The notes beneath the pieces were generated by a model. That model did no database searches. It was not told where the DNA came from and was given only the letters and a program-made list of their open reading frames with translations. Source: Streptomyces blattellae (lineage in GTDB: Bacteria; Actinomycetota; Actinomycetes; Streptomycetales; Streptomycetaceae). From it: a stretch of DNA of 64,000 bases. The stretch is from positions 1 through 64,000 of the forward strand of contig NZ_WJBG01000246.1 of assembly GCF_009709555.1 (NCBI RefSeq), given 5' to 3'. Positions 26,455 to 36,584 of the stretch are shown one piece after another; the first letter of the stretch is position 1, and each line of letters starts with the position of its first letter. Made by a program: the position numbers and the translations under genes.

Positions 26455-26550
26455 ACTTACTTGCCGTCCGACTAGATAACTTACTTGACGCCCGGCTAGT
26501 TCCCGGTCTACCTTTCCGAGTGTAGTCAACTTGCCGGGCGACAAGTAAGT
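26455..26550. promoter_or_regulatory. Three-site operator ACTTACTTG-N-CG-N-CCG (tetR/MFS promoter)
   Basis: Two direct copies, at 26455-26475 and 26479-26499, start 24 bp apart and share ACTTACTTG and CTAG ends. A third copy in inverted orientation lies at 26530-26550 (its reverse complement reads ACTTACTTGTCGCCCGGC). Together they span the divergent promoter region and fit cooperative repressor binding. Confidence 0.78.
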
Positions 26551-26629
26551 GCCCGGGTTTGAGCGATTCCGCATAACAACACGCAGCACAACAGGCAGAT
26601 CAGGGACGCAGTCCTAGGGAGTGGGAACG

Positions 26630-28213
26630 ATGGCGGACACACAGGCAGTCGACGCGGTCGACTCAGCTGACGCAGAGGCTGAGGAGCAACCCAGGAACAC
26701 CACGCTCGTGATGTTCGCGCTCATGATCGCGATGATGCTCGCGATGCTCGACAACATGATCATCGGTACCGCGATGCCGACGATCGTGGGCGAACTCGGC
26801 GGCACCGAGCACCTGTCGTGGGTGGTGACGGCGTACACGCTGGCCACCGCGGCGGCCACCCCGGTCTGGGGCAAGCTCGGTGACATGTACGGCCGCAAGA
26901 CCACCTTCATGTCCTCGATCGTGCTCTTCCTGATCGGCTCCGCACTCAGCGGCATGGCGCAGGACATGGCCCAGCTGATCGGTTTCCGGGCCGTGCAGGG
27001 TCTCGGTGCCGGTGGTCTGATGGTCGGTGTCATGGCGATCATCGGTGACCTGATCCCGCCGCGGGAGCGCGGAAGGTACCAGGGCATGATCGCCGGTGTC
27101 ATGGCGGTCGCGATGGTCGGCGGACCGCTGGTCGGTGGCACCATCACCGACAACTGGGGCTGGCGCTGGACGTTCTACATCAACCTGCCGCTCGGTGTCG
27201 TCGCGCTGGGTCTGATCGCTGCGGTGCTGCATCTGCCGAAGAAGAGGGCCAAGTCCGGTATCGACTACCTCGGTGTCATCCTGCTGACCCTCGGCATCAC
27301 CTCCATCGTCCTGGTCACCACCTGGGGCGGCGTGGAGTACGACTGGGCGTCCGGGCAGATCATCGGGCTCACCATCGGCGGTGTCGCCGCGCTCATCGGG
27401 TTCGTGTACTGGCAGACCAAGGCCGCTGAGCCGGTGGTGCCGCTGCACATCTTCCGCAGCCGGAACTTCACGCTGATGTCGGTCATGGGCTTCATCACGG
27501 GCTTCGTGATGTTCGGTGCCACGCTGTACCTGCCGCTGTACCAGCAGTCGGTGCAGGGGGCCTCCGCGACCAACTCCGGGTTGCTGCTGCTGCCGATGCT
27601 CGGCGCGATGCTGGTCACCTCGGTGCTGGCGGGGCGGATCACCACGAACACCGGCAAGTACAAGGTGTTCCCGCTCGCCGGCAGTGCCCTGATGATCGTC
27701 GGCCTGTACCTGCTGTCCACGATGGACACGGGCACCTCGCGGGTCACGTCCGGCGTCTTCATGGCGGTCGTCGGTCTGGGCCTCGGCTTCCTGATGCAGG
27801 TCACCATGCTGGTCGCGCAGAACAGCGTCGAGATGAAGGACATGGGCGTCGCGTCCTCGGTGACCACCCTGCTGCGTACGCTCGGCTCCTCCTTCGGCGT
27901 CGCGATCATGGGTGCTCTGTTCAACAGCCGGGTCGCGGACGTCATGGCCGAGCGGGCCGGGGAACTGGGATCCCAGGCCACCGAGCAGACGGCGCAACTG
28001 GACGCGGCGAGCCTGGCGAAGCTGCCGGAGGCGGTTCGGGAGGCCTACCAGTACGCGGTCTCGTCCGGAATCCACTCGGCCTTCCTCCTCGCGACCGGGG
28101 TGGCCGTGGTCTCGCTGGTGGCGGCGGTGTTCGTGAAGGAGGTCGTGCTGCGCGGCGGGGAGCCGGGCGCTGAGGGGGCCGTCGAGAAGCCGCCGGTCGT
28201 CGAGCCCGTCTGA
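26630..28213 (+). CDS. DHA2-family (14-TM) MFS drug exporter
   Basis: Proton-driven multidrug efflux protein of 527 aa in the EmrB/QacA group. A hydrophilic acidic N terminus precedes TM1 (TTLVMFALMIAMMLAMLDNMI), which carries the LDNMIIGTAMPTIV motif of DHA2 members. Motif A is GKLGDMYGRKTT and motif C is GVMAVAMVGGPLVGG. About 14 hydrophobic segments can be counted. ATG 26630 is preferred over GTG 26621 because GGGAGTGGG sits at the right distance. Regulated by the adjacent TetR through three sites. Substrate not predictable. Confidence 0.92.
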   Translation: MADTQAVDAVDSADAEAEEQPRNTTLVMFALMIAMMLAMLDNMIIGTAMPTIVGELGGTEHLSWVVTAYTLATAAATPVWGKLGDMYGRKTTFMSSIVLFLIGSALSGMAQDMAQLIGFRAVQGLGAGGLMVGVMAIIGDLIPPRERGRYQGMIAGVMAVAMVGGPLVGGTITDNWGWRWTFYINLPLGVVALGLIAAVLHLPKKRAKSGIDYLGVILLTLGITSIVLVTTWGGVEYDWASGQIIGLTIGGVAALIGFVYWQTKAAEPVVPLHIFRSRNFTLMSVMGFITGFVMFGATLYLPLYQQSVQGASATNSGLLLLPMLGAMLVTSVLAGRITTNTGKYKVFPLAGSALMIVGLYLLSTMDTGTSRVTSGVFMAVVGLGLGFLMQVTMLVAQNSVEMKDMGVASSVTTLLRTLGSSFGVAIMGALFNSRVADVMAERAGELGSQATEQTAQLDAASLAKLPEAVREAYQYAVSSGIHSAFLLATGVAVVSLVAAVFVKEVVLRGGEPGAEGAVEKPPVVEPV

Positions 28214-28233
28214 TCCGATCCGACACTGAGCAG

Positions 28234-28267
28234 AAGGCCCCCGGATGGTGTCCGCCCCGGGGGCCTT
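28234..28267 (+). terminator. Rho-independent-type hairpin after the exporter
   Basis: An 11-bp perfect stem, AAGGCCCCCGG (28234-28244) with CCGGGGGCCTT (28257-28267), lies 20 bp past the exporter stop. It is symmetric and also sits at the end of the convergent catabolic operon, so it may serve both. Confidence 0.85.
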
Positions 28268-28320
28268 CGTCGTGCGTGTTCAGCTGCTCGGGCGCAGGCC
28301 GCGATTACCACGCCGTCGGA

Positions 28321-29279
28321 TCAGTCGCCTTGCCGAGAACCCGAGTAGTCGTGGAAGCCGCGCCCCGACTTCCGGCCGAGGAGCCCGGCCTCCACCATGC
28401 GCAGCAAGAGCGGCGGCGGGGCGTGCAGCGGGTCCTTGAAGTCCGCGTACATGGCCTCGGCGATGGCGGTGAGGGTGTCCAGGCCGATCAGATCGGCAAG
28501 GCTCAGCGGGCCCATGGGATGGGCACAGCCCAGGACCATGCCGGTGTCGATGTCCTCCGCGGAGGCGAGGCCGGACTCCAGCATCCGGACCGCGGACAGC
28601 AGATAGGGGACCAGCAGGGCGTTCACCACGAAGCCGGCCCGGTCCTGGGCGCGGATCACCTTCTTGCCCAGGACGTGCGTGGCGAAGTCCTCGGCCCTGG
28701 ACTGGGTCTGAGGCGCCGTCAGGAGCGACGGCACGATCTCCACGAGTTCCAGCACCGGGACCGGATTGAAGAAGTGCACCCCGATCACCTGGTGCGGCCG
28801 GGTGGTGGCCATGCCCAGTTTCATGATGGGCAGCGAGGAGGTGTTCGACGCGAGCAGCGCGTCCTCCCGCCCGACGATCCGGTCGAGTTCGGCGAACAAC
28901 CCGACCTTGACGTCTTCGTCCTCTGTCGCCGCCTCCACCACCAGGTCCCGGTCGGACAGGGCCACGAGATCGGTGGTGACCCGCACTCGGTCGAGCGCGG
29001 CCTCACGATCGGCGGCCGAGAGCTTTCCGCGCCGGACAGCGCGGTCGAGCGAGGCGGTGACCCGGGACAGGCCCGCCTCGGCCGCGTCCGCGTTCATCTC
29101 GTGGATCACCACGTCCAGGCCGGCCCGGGCGCAGACCTCGGCGATGCCCGAGCCCATCAGGCCGCAGCCGACGACACCGACCCGGTGTATGTCTGCCTTC
29201 GCCTCTGCCAGGTCAGGGCCGTGTGCTGGTGCCGAAGGGCGCCCGGCAACCGTCCTGCCGACGCTTTCCGCCGCCGTGC

Positions 29280-29283
<4 letters not shown>
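28321..29283 (-). CDS. 3-hydroxyacyl-CoA dehydrogenase (PaaH/FadB2-like)
   Basis: NAD-dependent 3-hydroxyacyl-CoA (3-hydroxybutyryl-CoA type) dehydrogenase, 320 aa with an N-terminal extension of about 35 residues. The Rossmann motif is VGVVGCGLMGSGIAEVCARAG. Substrate and catalytic motifs are NTSSLPIMKL, GVHFFNPVPVLELVEIV (catalytic His and Glu) and the C-terminal domain GFVVNALLVPYLLSAVRMLE. ATG 29283 overlaps the stop of the acyl-CoA dehydrogenase gene by 4 bp. No enoyl-CoA hydratase or thiolase gene is in the operon, so beta-oxidation would need enzymes encoded elsewhere. Confidence 0.92.
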
Positions 29284-30470
<1,187 letters not shown>

Positions 30471-30563
30471 CAGTTCTCCAAGAATCAAGGGATGACAAAG
30501 GCGGGGCCGCCGGCATAGGGGAGTGGACCGACGGCCCCTGGTCAGAGGGAATCGCCAGAAGGC

Positions 30564-31682
30564 TCAGAAGGCGGCCCTGGGGTTGATGACGAAGTTGCTG
30601 AAACCGCCGTTGCGCTGGGCGATTCCGCCGATGGCCTCGTTGATCTGTTCCAGCGGGAACACCTGGTGCTCCAGCGGGCTGAGGTCGATCACACCGGCTT
30701 CCACCAGGTCGGCCATCGCCTGGCCCTCGCCGGAGGTGAACCAGGCCGATCCGATCAGCCGCAGCTGCTGGTCCATCATCCGGTGGATGTCGATGGGCAG
30801 GTCACCGGCGACGGCGCCGATGTTCACCGCGATGCCGCCGCGCGCCATCGCCCGCATACCGGCCAGGAAGGTCTCGTGCGGCGCACCGGGGCCGAGGGCG
30901 TCGATGTAGATGTCGACGCCGTAGCCGTTGGTCTCCTCGCGGATCCACTCGTCGAGCGGGCCGTCGTTGAGGGAGTGCAGGTGCAGTCGGCCGCCGCCGA
31001 GCTTGCCGACCTGGTCGAGCAGGCTCTGGTCGCGGCCGGTGCCGTAGACGTGGGTGAGGCCGAAGGCGGGGGCGAGGAGCGCCGCGCCGATGCCGAGGGT
31101 GCCGCTGATGCCGTTGATCAGGACCGACTTGCCCGGTGCGGCACCGGCCTTGCGGAGGGCGGAGTACATGGTGCCGAGGTAGCCGAAGCGGGCGGCGGTG
31201 TCGAAGGACAGGTTCTCGGGGAGCTTCACCAGCGAGTACGCCGGGGCCAGCATGTACTCGGCGAGGCCGCCCTGGTAGCGGTCGAGCAGGTCGATCGCGG
31301 TGGGGGAGAAGCCGAAGTACCCGGCGAAGGCGTAACTGGCGCAGTTGATCGAGTCGTTGTCGCGGCAGGAGCGGCACGAGCCGCAGCTGCGGCCCGGGTT
31401 GACGTACACCCGGTCGCCGACCTCGAATCCGTGGACCCCTTCGCCGACCGCCTCGACCACTCCGGCCGGGTCGAGTCCGAAGATCGCCGGAAGGGTCGGC
31501 AGGGGGCTGTGCGGGAACCAAGTGGTCCACATGCTCAGGATGTTGGCGAGATTGGGGACGATGTTGACGGCGTGGACGGCCACGCGGACGTCGCCGCGAC
31601 CCGGCTCGGGGACAGGGAGTTCCTCAAGCTTCATCGGTTCGCCGACGTGGTGCATCCGCGCGGCTCGCATGGTCGCACTCAT
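30564..31682 (-). CDS. MDR-family dehydrogenase lacking the catalytic zinc ligands
   Basis: Medium-chain dehydrogenase/reductase of 372 aa. The structural zinc lobe is intact (SCGSCRSCRDNDSINC). The catalytic site is altered: the usual GVCGSD segment reads VNIVPNLANILSM with no Cys, and the GHE motif reads GLDPAGVV. The cofactor domain has INGISGTLGIGAALLAPAFG and VYGTGRDQSLLDQVGKLGGG. ATG 31682 has GAGGAGAAG upstream. The chemistry may be a zinc-free reductase or dehydrogenase on an enone, or a reaction with another metal set. It sits between the CoA ligase and acyl-CoA dehydrogenase, so it probably acts on the same compound. Confidence 0.82.
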   Translation of the reverse strand: MSATMRAARMHHVGEPMKLEELPVPEPGRGDVRVAVHAVNIVPNLANILSMWTTWFPHSPLPTLPAIFGLDPAGVVEAVGEGVHGFEVGDRVYVNPGRSCGSCRSCRDNDSINCASYAFAGYFGFSPTAIDLLDRYQGGLAEYMLAPAYSLVKLPENLSFDTAARFGYLGTMYSALRKAGAAPGKSVLINGISGTLGIGAALLAPAFGLTHVYGTGRDQSLLDQVGKLGGGRLHLHSLNDGPLDEWIREETNGYGVDIYIDALGPGAPHETFLAGMRAMARGGIAVNIGAVAGDLPIDIHRMMDQQLRLIGSAWFTSGEGQAMADLVEAGVIDLSPLEHQVFPLEQINEAIGGIAQRNGGFSNFVINPRAAF

Positions 31683-31801
31683 GGCTTCTCCTCGGGGAGG
31701 GGTGGTGGAGATGTCGCCGGTGGAGCCGGCCCCCATCTCGGTGAGCGGGAATGGGTGTGGAGGGCGGTCGGGGTGCGTGAGGGGAGGGCGCCCGACAGGT
31801 G

Positions 31802-33253
31802 TCAGTCGCCGAGCAGGGTGGTGAGGCGCTGCCGTTGCAGCTTCCCGGTGGCTCCGCGCGGCAGCGCCGGTACGACGCGGAGGCGACGGGGCCATTTGTG
31901 CCGGGCCAGCCGGCCGTCGAGGTGGGCGCGGACGTCGTCCAGGGACGGTTCACCGGCGTCACTGACCAGGAAGGCGGTCACGAGCTCGCCCCAGACCGGA
32001 TCCGGCGTCCCGGACACCGCGACCTCGACGACTCCCGGCAGGTCGGCCAGGGCGTTCTCGACCTCGGCGGGGTCGACGTTCTCGCCCCCGGTGATGATGG
32101 TGTCCTTGACCCGGCCGACGACCTCCACGCGGCCCTCGGCGTCGAGGCGGCCCCGGTCACCGGAGTGGAACCAGCCCTCGGCGTCGGTCACGGGGACCGG
32201 CCCGGCCGCGGTCCAGTACTCGGCCGCGACCGACGGACCGCGCACCCAGATCTCACCGGGCGCTCCGGTGGGTGCGGGTGACCCGGTCGCGTCCACCACG
32301 GTCAGCTCCACGTGCGGGACGGGGAGGCCGGTGGAGGTCGCGGCGTCGTCGGGCGCGGAGTACGTCACCCCCGCACTCGTCTCCGTCAAGCCGTAGGAGT
32401 TGACCACACCGATCCCGCGGGCCCGGAACATCTCGCGGGTGGCGCTCTGAGCCGGTGATCCGCCGGACAGCACCCACCGCAGGGTGTCCAGGTCGCCGCC
32501 GCCGAAGCGGGGGTGACGGGCCAGCAGGGCCGACATGGCCGGTACGGCGAAGGCGCAGGTGACCCGGTGGTCGCGGACCAGGTCGAGGAACAGGCCGGGG
32601 TCGAAGCGCGGAGCCAGGATCACGGTCCCGCGCCGCGCCCACGTGTACTGCGGGAGCCCGCCCAGTACGGCGACATGGGCCAACGGGGTGGCGACGAGCG
32701 CGGTGTCCTGCTCGCCGAGGGGCAGCCGCGCCAGCCCGTTGACCATGCTCCAGTGGAGATTGCCGTGGGTCAGCGCGACGCCCTTGGGGCGGCCCGACGT
32801 GCCGGAGGTGAACGCGATGACGGCGACGTCGCAACCGGCCGGCGGATCACAGGTGGGCGCCTCGGGCCCCTCGTCGCCGGGGTACAGGTCCGCCCAGGTC
32901 AGCCGGAGGCCGGTACTCGCCGGGAAGCCCTCGTCGGCGACCACGGCCACGGGGGCGGTCTCCTCGCACACGACGGCGAGTTCGCCACCGGTCACCTGCG
33001 GGTGGAGCGGCACCAGCACCGCGCCCATCCGGGCGACCGCGAACAGCGTGATCAAGGCCTCCGGCCGCGCCGCCCCCTGCATCACCACCCGGTCGCCCCG
33101 GCGCACACCGAACGTGTCGAGGCGGGCGACGGTGCGCCGTACGGCGATGTCGAGTGCGCCGTAGGACCAGCTTCGGCCCTCGAAGACCAGGGCGGTCCTG
33201 GATCCGGCCTCGGCCGCGCTCCCCACCAGGTGGGCACCGAACCAGGTGTTCAT
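31802..33253 (-). CDS. AMP-forming acyl-CoA ligase
   Basis: ANL-superfamily ligase of 483 aa, somewhat short. The P-loop is AFTSGTSGRPKGVALTH, A5 is NSYGLTETSAGVTYS, A7 is WFHSGDRGRLDAEGRVEVVGR, and the catalytic Lys lies in LPRGATGKLQRQRL at the C terminus. It would activate a carboxylate as acyl-AMP and then acyl-CoA, feeding the acyl-CoA dehydrogenase downstream. Its ATG overlaps the reductase stop by 4 bp, so CoA activation and P450 electron supply are translationally coupled. Substrate specificity cannot be read by eye; aromatic or medium-chain acids are usual for this length. Confidence 0.9.
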   Translation of the reverse strand: MNTWFGAHLVGSAAEAGSRTALVFEGRSWSYGALDIAVRRTVARLDTFGVRRGDRVVMQGAARPEALITLFAVARMGAVLVPLHPQVTGGELAVVCEETAPVAVVADEGFPASTGLRLTWADLYPGDEGPEAPTCDPPAGCDVAVIAFTSGTSGRPKGVALTHGNLHWSMVNGLARLPLGEQDTALVATPLAHVAVLGGLPQYTWARRGTVILAPRFDPGLFLDLVRDHRVTCAFAVPAMSALLARHPRFGGGDLDTLRWVLSGGSPAQSATREMFRARGIGVVNSYGLTETSAGVTYSAPDDAATSTGLPVPHVELTVVDATGSPAPTGAPGEIWVRGPSVAAEYWTAAGPVPVTDAEGWFHSGDRGRLDAEGRVEVVGRVKDTIITGGENVDPAEVENALADLPGVVEVAVSGTPDPVWGELVTAFLVSDAGEPSLDDVRAHLDGRLARHKWPRRLRVVPALPRGATGKLQRQRLTTLLGD

Positions 33254-34491
33254 GCCCGTACCCCCGCTCCACGTCTGGCCCGCGCGAGGGCGCCGAGCGT
33301 CGACCCCGTGAGGTCGCCGGCCGAGACCGGCACCTGCCGCTCCAGCAGCCGGCGGGCGGCCAGGTGCTCGGCGGGCCAGTTCAGCGTCTCCGCGGCGACC
33401 AGCCGGTCGCCGCGGAAGGCGTACGCCGCCAGCCGGTCGGGGGAGTCGCCCGGCACCACGCGCACCTCGTCGGTGTCCGTACGCAGCCCGGCGATCTGCA
33501 GTTTGACGGCGCCCTGGTCGCTCCAGAACCACGGCAGGCTCCGGTACGGGGCCGCTGACCCCGCGATACGGCGGCCCACCAACGCCCCCTGGTCGGTGGC
33601 GTTCTGCACGGACTCCAGCCGCACCAGCCCGGCCGCGTGCGGGTGGGGATGGCGGGCACAGTCGCCGACGGCGGAGATCCGCGGGTCGGTGACCGAGCGG
33701 AGGTGCTCGTCGACGATCACGCCGTCGTCCACGGCCAGACCGGCGTCACGGGCCAGCTCGTCGCGCGGCGCGGCGCCGATGCCGTAGACGACGAGGTCCG
33801 CTGGGAGCACGCCACGGTCCGTGACGACCCTCTCGACCCGTCCGGCGCCCTCGACGGCCCGTACGCCCGTGCCGGTGAGGATCCGGACGCCGCTGTGTTC
33901 GTGCCGCTGTCGCAGGTGCTCCTGCAGTTGGGGGGAGACGGCCCGGCTCAGCAGCCGGCCGGCCAGTTCGAGCACCGTCACGCGTGCTCCGCCGGCCACG
34001 GCGACCTGGGCGAGTTCGAGGCCGATGAATCCTCCGCCCACCACGACCACGTCCCGGGCCGTCGTCAGCGCCCGGCCGATCGCCAGGGCGTCGTCGAGCG
34101 AGCGCAGCGCGTGTACGCCGTCCAGCCCGGCGCCGGGCACGGGCAGCCGGCGGTTGCGCGCGCCGGTCGCCAGGACCAGGTGGTCGTACGGGACACGGGT
34201 GCCCGTGCCGGTGACCACCGTGCGGGCGGCGGTGTCGAGGGCGGTCACGCGCTCGCCCAGCCGGAGTCCGATGGCGCGCTCCCGGTAGAAGGACTCGGGC
34301 ACCAACTCGACGCGTGTGCCGTCGGGTTCGGTGTGGGCCTGCTTGGACAGCGGCGGTCGCTGGTACGGCAGATGGCGCTCATCGGCGAAGACGGTGACCG
34401 GTCCGTCGTACCCGGCGCCGCGCAGGGCCGAGACGACGCTGTATCCGGCCTGCCCGCCGCCGACGACGACCACGCCCGCGGCGGACGTCAT
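33250..34491 (-). CDS. Ferredoxin reductase for the P450 system
   Basis: FAD/NAD(P)H ferredoxin reductase of the putidaredoxin-reductase type, 413 aa. The FAD motif is VVVVGGGQAGYSVVSALR, the NAD motif VVVVGGGFIGLELAQVAVAGG, and the second FAD segment ISAVGDCARHPHP. The C-terminal reductase domain begins near YRSLPWFWSDQGAVKLQIAGL, a strong signature of this group. It overlaps the ferredoxin stop and the ligase start by 4 bp each. With the ferredoxin and P450 it makes a complete three-component class I system in one operon. Confidence 0.93.
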   Translation of the reverse strand: MTSAAGVVVVGGGQAGYSVVSALRGAGYDGPVTVFADERHLPYQRPPLSKQAHTEPDGTRVELVPESFYRERAIGLRLGERVTALDTAARTVVTGTGTRVPYDHLVLATGARNRRLPVPGAGLDGVHALRSLDDALAIGRALTTARDVVVVGGGFIGLELAQVAVAGGARVTVLELAGRLLSRAVSPQLQEHLRQRHEHSGVRILTGTGVRAVEGAGRVERVVTDRGVLPADLVVYGIGAAPRDELARDAGLAVDDGVIVDEHLRSVTDPRISAVGDCARHPHPHAAGLVRLESVQNATDQGALVGRRIAGSAAPYRSLPWFWSDQGAVKLQIAGLRTDTDEVRVVPGDSPDRLAAYAFRGDRLVAAETLNWPAEHLAARRLLERQVPVSAGDLTGSTLGALARARRGAGVRA

Positions 34492-34811
34492 ACCTGCTCC
34501 TCGGGCACGTGGACGACCAGTCCGTCCAGGGCGTCGGACAGCCGGACCTGGCAGCTGAGCCGGCTGGTGGCACGGCGCTCGGCGGCGGTGAAGTCCAGCA
34601 TCTCCTCCTCCACGCCGTTCGGCGGCCCCACCAGTGCGGTGTGCTGCTCGTCGACGTAGACGTGGCAGGTGGCGCAGGAGGCGTTGCCTCCGCACTCGGC
34701 GACGATGCCGTCGACGCCGTTCGAGACGGCCGCCTGCATGAGCGCCGTACCGGACTCGGCGGTGACCTTGCGCTCGGTGCCGTCGGGCAACTGGAAGATG
34801 ACGATGGGCAT
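34488..34811 (-). CDS. [2Fe-2S] ferredoxin, putidaredoxin/adrenodoxin type
   Basis: Ferredoxin of 107 aa with the four ligands in the order C-x5-C-x2-C (ECGGNASCATCHVYV) and a distant Cys in RLSCQVRLSD. The C-terminal VVHVPEEQ tail is typical of redox partners for bacterial P450s. It lies 39 bp after the P450 gene and overlaps the reductase start by 4 bp (ATGA). Its role is one-electron transfer from the reductase to the P450. Confidence 0.94.
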   Translation of the reverse strand: MPIVIFQLPDGTERKVTAESGTALMQAAVSNGVDGIVAECGGNASCATCHVYVDEQHTALVGPPNGVEEEMLDFTAAERRATSRLSCQVRLSDALDGLVVHVPEEQV

Positions 34812-34850
34812 GAAGTACTCCTGGTGGGGACGGCTCAGGTGCCTGCCGGC

Positions 34851-36044
34851 TCAGGCGGCTTGCCAGGTGACGTGCAGCGAGGTGAGCCCGCGGAACACCC
34901 AGCCCTCCATGTGGTCCTCCGTACCGTCGTCGAGGCGGAGGCCTTTGAGGCGGCTGAAGACGAGGGGCCAGGCGAGTCCGCTGACCTCGTGGCGCGCGAC
35001 CCACGCGCCCATGCAGAAGTGGGGTCCGCCGCCGAAGGCGAGGTGCGGGCGGTGGGGCCGGTCGATGTCGAACTCGTCGGCCCGCTCGAAGACCGACTCG
35101 TCCCGGTTCCCCGAGGCGATCACCAGGGCGACCCGGCTCCCGGCGGGCAGGGCGACACCGGCGATCTCGTGGTCCTGGACCAGCTGGCGCGGATACATGC
35201 CGATCGGGGAGACCCAGCGGGCGGTTTCCTCGAAGACCCGCTTCCACAGCGAGGGATCTGCGAGGACGCGGTCCCGTACGTCGGGGCGGTTCAGCAGCGC
35301 CTGCGCGCCCACGCCGAAGACGTCACGGGGCTCGTTGACGCCTCCGCCGATGACGACCTTGACGTTGTTCTGGATCGCGGAGAGCGCCATGTCCGCGTGG
35401 ACCATCGAGGAGATCACCGAGCCGTCGGGCTCGCGCCGGACCGCCCCGGCGATCTCCGCGACCGCCTCCTCGATGGCGTCGGTGGCCCGCTCGGCACGCA
35501 GCCAGACGTCGGGGTCGTCGGCGTAGTTGCCGTTGGCCGCCATCATCGCCCGCGACCACTCGGCGATGTCGTCGGCCGTGGCGTTGCGCAGACCGAGGAC
35601 CAGGGCCAGGTTCGCCGCCGCCAGCGGTTCGGCGAAGTCGGCGACCAGATCGGCCTCGCCGCGCCCGGCGATGCGCTCCAGCAGGTCGTGGGCGTTCTTC
35701 TCGAAGGCGTCCGCCCACAGGTCGCGCACCTGGCGGGGCCGGGTGGGCGGCTCGGCGCCGGCGCGCAGCAGCCGGTGCTCCGCGCCGTCCTCGCGCAGCA
35801 GGTTCGGGCCGACGGTCCGCAGCAGCAGCGAGCCCTGCTCGCGGGAGCTGAACACCTCGGGCAGCTTCTCGGCGTGGACGATGTCGCCGTACCGGGTCAG
35901 CAGGTGCCGTCCGACGGACGGCACCCAGGCCAGCGGCGCGGTGCGGCGCAGTTCGGCGTAGGCGGGGTAGGGGTCCCGGCGCAGTTGGGCGAGGTCGAAG
36001 TCGACGACGGGTGCGCCGGGGGCCGCCGTGGTCGGGGTGCTCAT
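34851..36044 (-). CDS. Cytochrome P450 with an unusual I-helix motif
   Basis: P450 of 397 aa. The heme-thiolate loop is LAFGGGPHFCMGAWVAR with the Cys about 55 residues from the end, and the K-helix ExxR is EETAR. The I-helix oxygen-activation segment reads VIGGGVNEPRDVFG, so the usual acid-Thr pair of AGxDT is replaced by Asn-Glu-Pro-Arg. A similar I-helix change is known in some P450s acting on small aromatics and terpenes. The gene overlaps the cupin stop by 4 bp and is followed by its ferredoxin and reductase. O-demethylation or ring hydroxylation of an aromatic would fit the ring-cleavage genes nearby, but this is inference. Confidence 0.93.
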   Translation of the reverse strand: MSTPTTAAPGAPVVDFDLAQLRRDPYPAYAELRRTAPLAWVPSVGRHLLTRYGDIVHAEKLPEVFSSREQGSLLLRTVGPNLLREDGAEHRLLRAGAEPPTRPRQVRDLWADAFEKNAHDLLERIAGRGEADLVADFAEPLAAANLALVLGLRNATADDIAEWSRAMMAANGNYADDPDVWLRAERATDAIEEAVAEIAGAVRREPDGSVISSMVHADMALSAIQNNVKVVIGGGVNEPRDVFGVGAQALLNRPDVRDRVLADPSLWKRVFEETARWVSPIGMYPRQLVQDHEIAGVALPAGSRVALVIASGNRDESVFERADEFDIDRPHRPHLAFGGGPHFCMGAWVARHEVSGLAWPLVFSRLKGLRLDDGTEDHMEGWVFRGLTSLHVTWQAA

Positions 36045-36571
36045 GCCGTGCCCGCCGCGCCGATGAGGACGAAGAACAAGGTGGCGGGCTCGGCGCCGTT
36101 GTTGCGCCAGGCGTGCCGGGTGCCGTTCTGCACGACCAGATCACCGGGACCGAGGATCGCGGTCTCGCCGCCGTCGAGGTCGAGGACGATCTCTCCGCTC
36201 AGGACGACGCCGTAGTCCACGGTGGGCGTGGTGTGCATGCCCGGGTTGTCGGGCTCGAAGAGTTCCGCCAGACCGGGCGTGTTCTCCAGTTGCTCGGCGC
36301 CGGCGGCAACGGGGTCCCAGCCCGGGTCGGCGTAGACGCTGCCCGGCGGGAAGGTGACGGTCAGGGCGATCGTCTCGCCGGGGGCCGGGACGTAGGACTT
36401 CAGGGTCTGCGTCGGGTCGGCCGACGGGGTCGCGGGAGCCGCCGTGTTCCACACCAGGGAGCGGGCGAAGCCCGGGGTGTGGGTGTACTGGCGGGTGACG
36501 GGCGGCTCTCCGTCGCTGACGATCACGGGCTTGCCGCTGGCGCTGACACCGGTGACGACTCGACGGACCAT
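36041..36571 (-). CDS. Cupin-domain protein, first gene of the P450 operon
   Basis: Single-cupin protein of 176 aa. The beta-barrel shows GMHTTPTVDYGVVLSGEIVLDLDGGE followed by LGPGDLVVQNGTRHAWRNNG, with possible metal ligands His and Glu in the first part and His in RHAWRN. The N-terminal half (KPVIVSDGEPPVTRQYTHTPG) is a family-specific lead found in small cupins near catabolic genes. ATG 36571 has GGGAGAG upstream. The 4-bp overlap with the P450 start suggests a joint function, perhaps an isomerase, lyase or binding role. No enzymatic activity can be assigned. Confidence 0.78.
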   Translation of the reverse strand: MVRRVVTGVSASGKPVIVSDGEPPVTRQYTHTPGFARSLVWNTAAPATPSADPTQTLKSYVPAPGETIALTVTFPPGSVYADPGWDPVAAGAEQLENTPGLAELFEPDNPGMHTTPTVDYGVVLSGEIVLDLDGGETAILGPGDLVVQNGTRHAWRNNGAEPATLFFVLIGAAGTA

Positions 36572-36584
36572 GGTTCTCTCCCTT

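Noticed and set aside
26663..28075. 470-codon frame antisense to the MFS exporter
   Set aside because: His/Asp/Arg-rich antisense shadow of hydrophobic codons.
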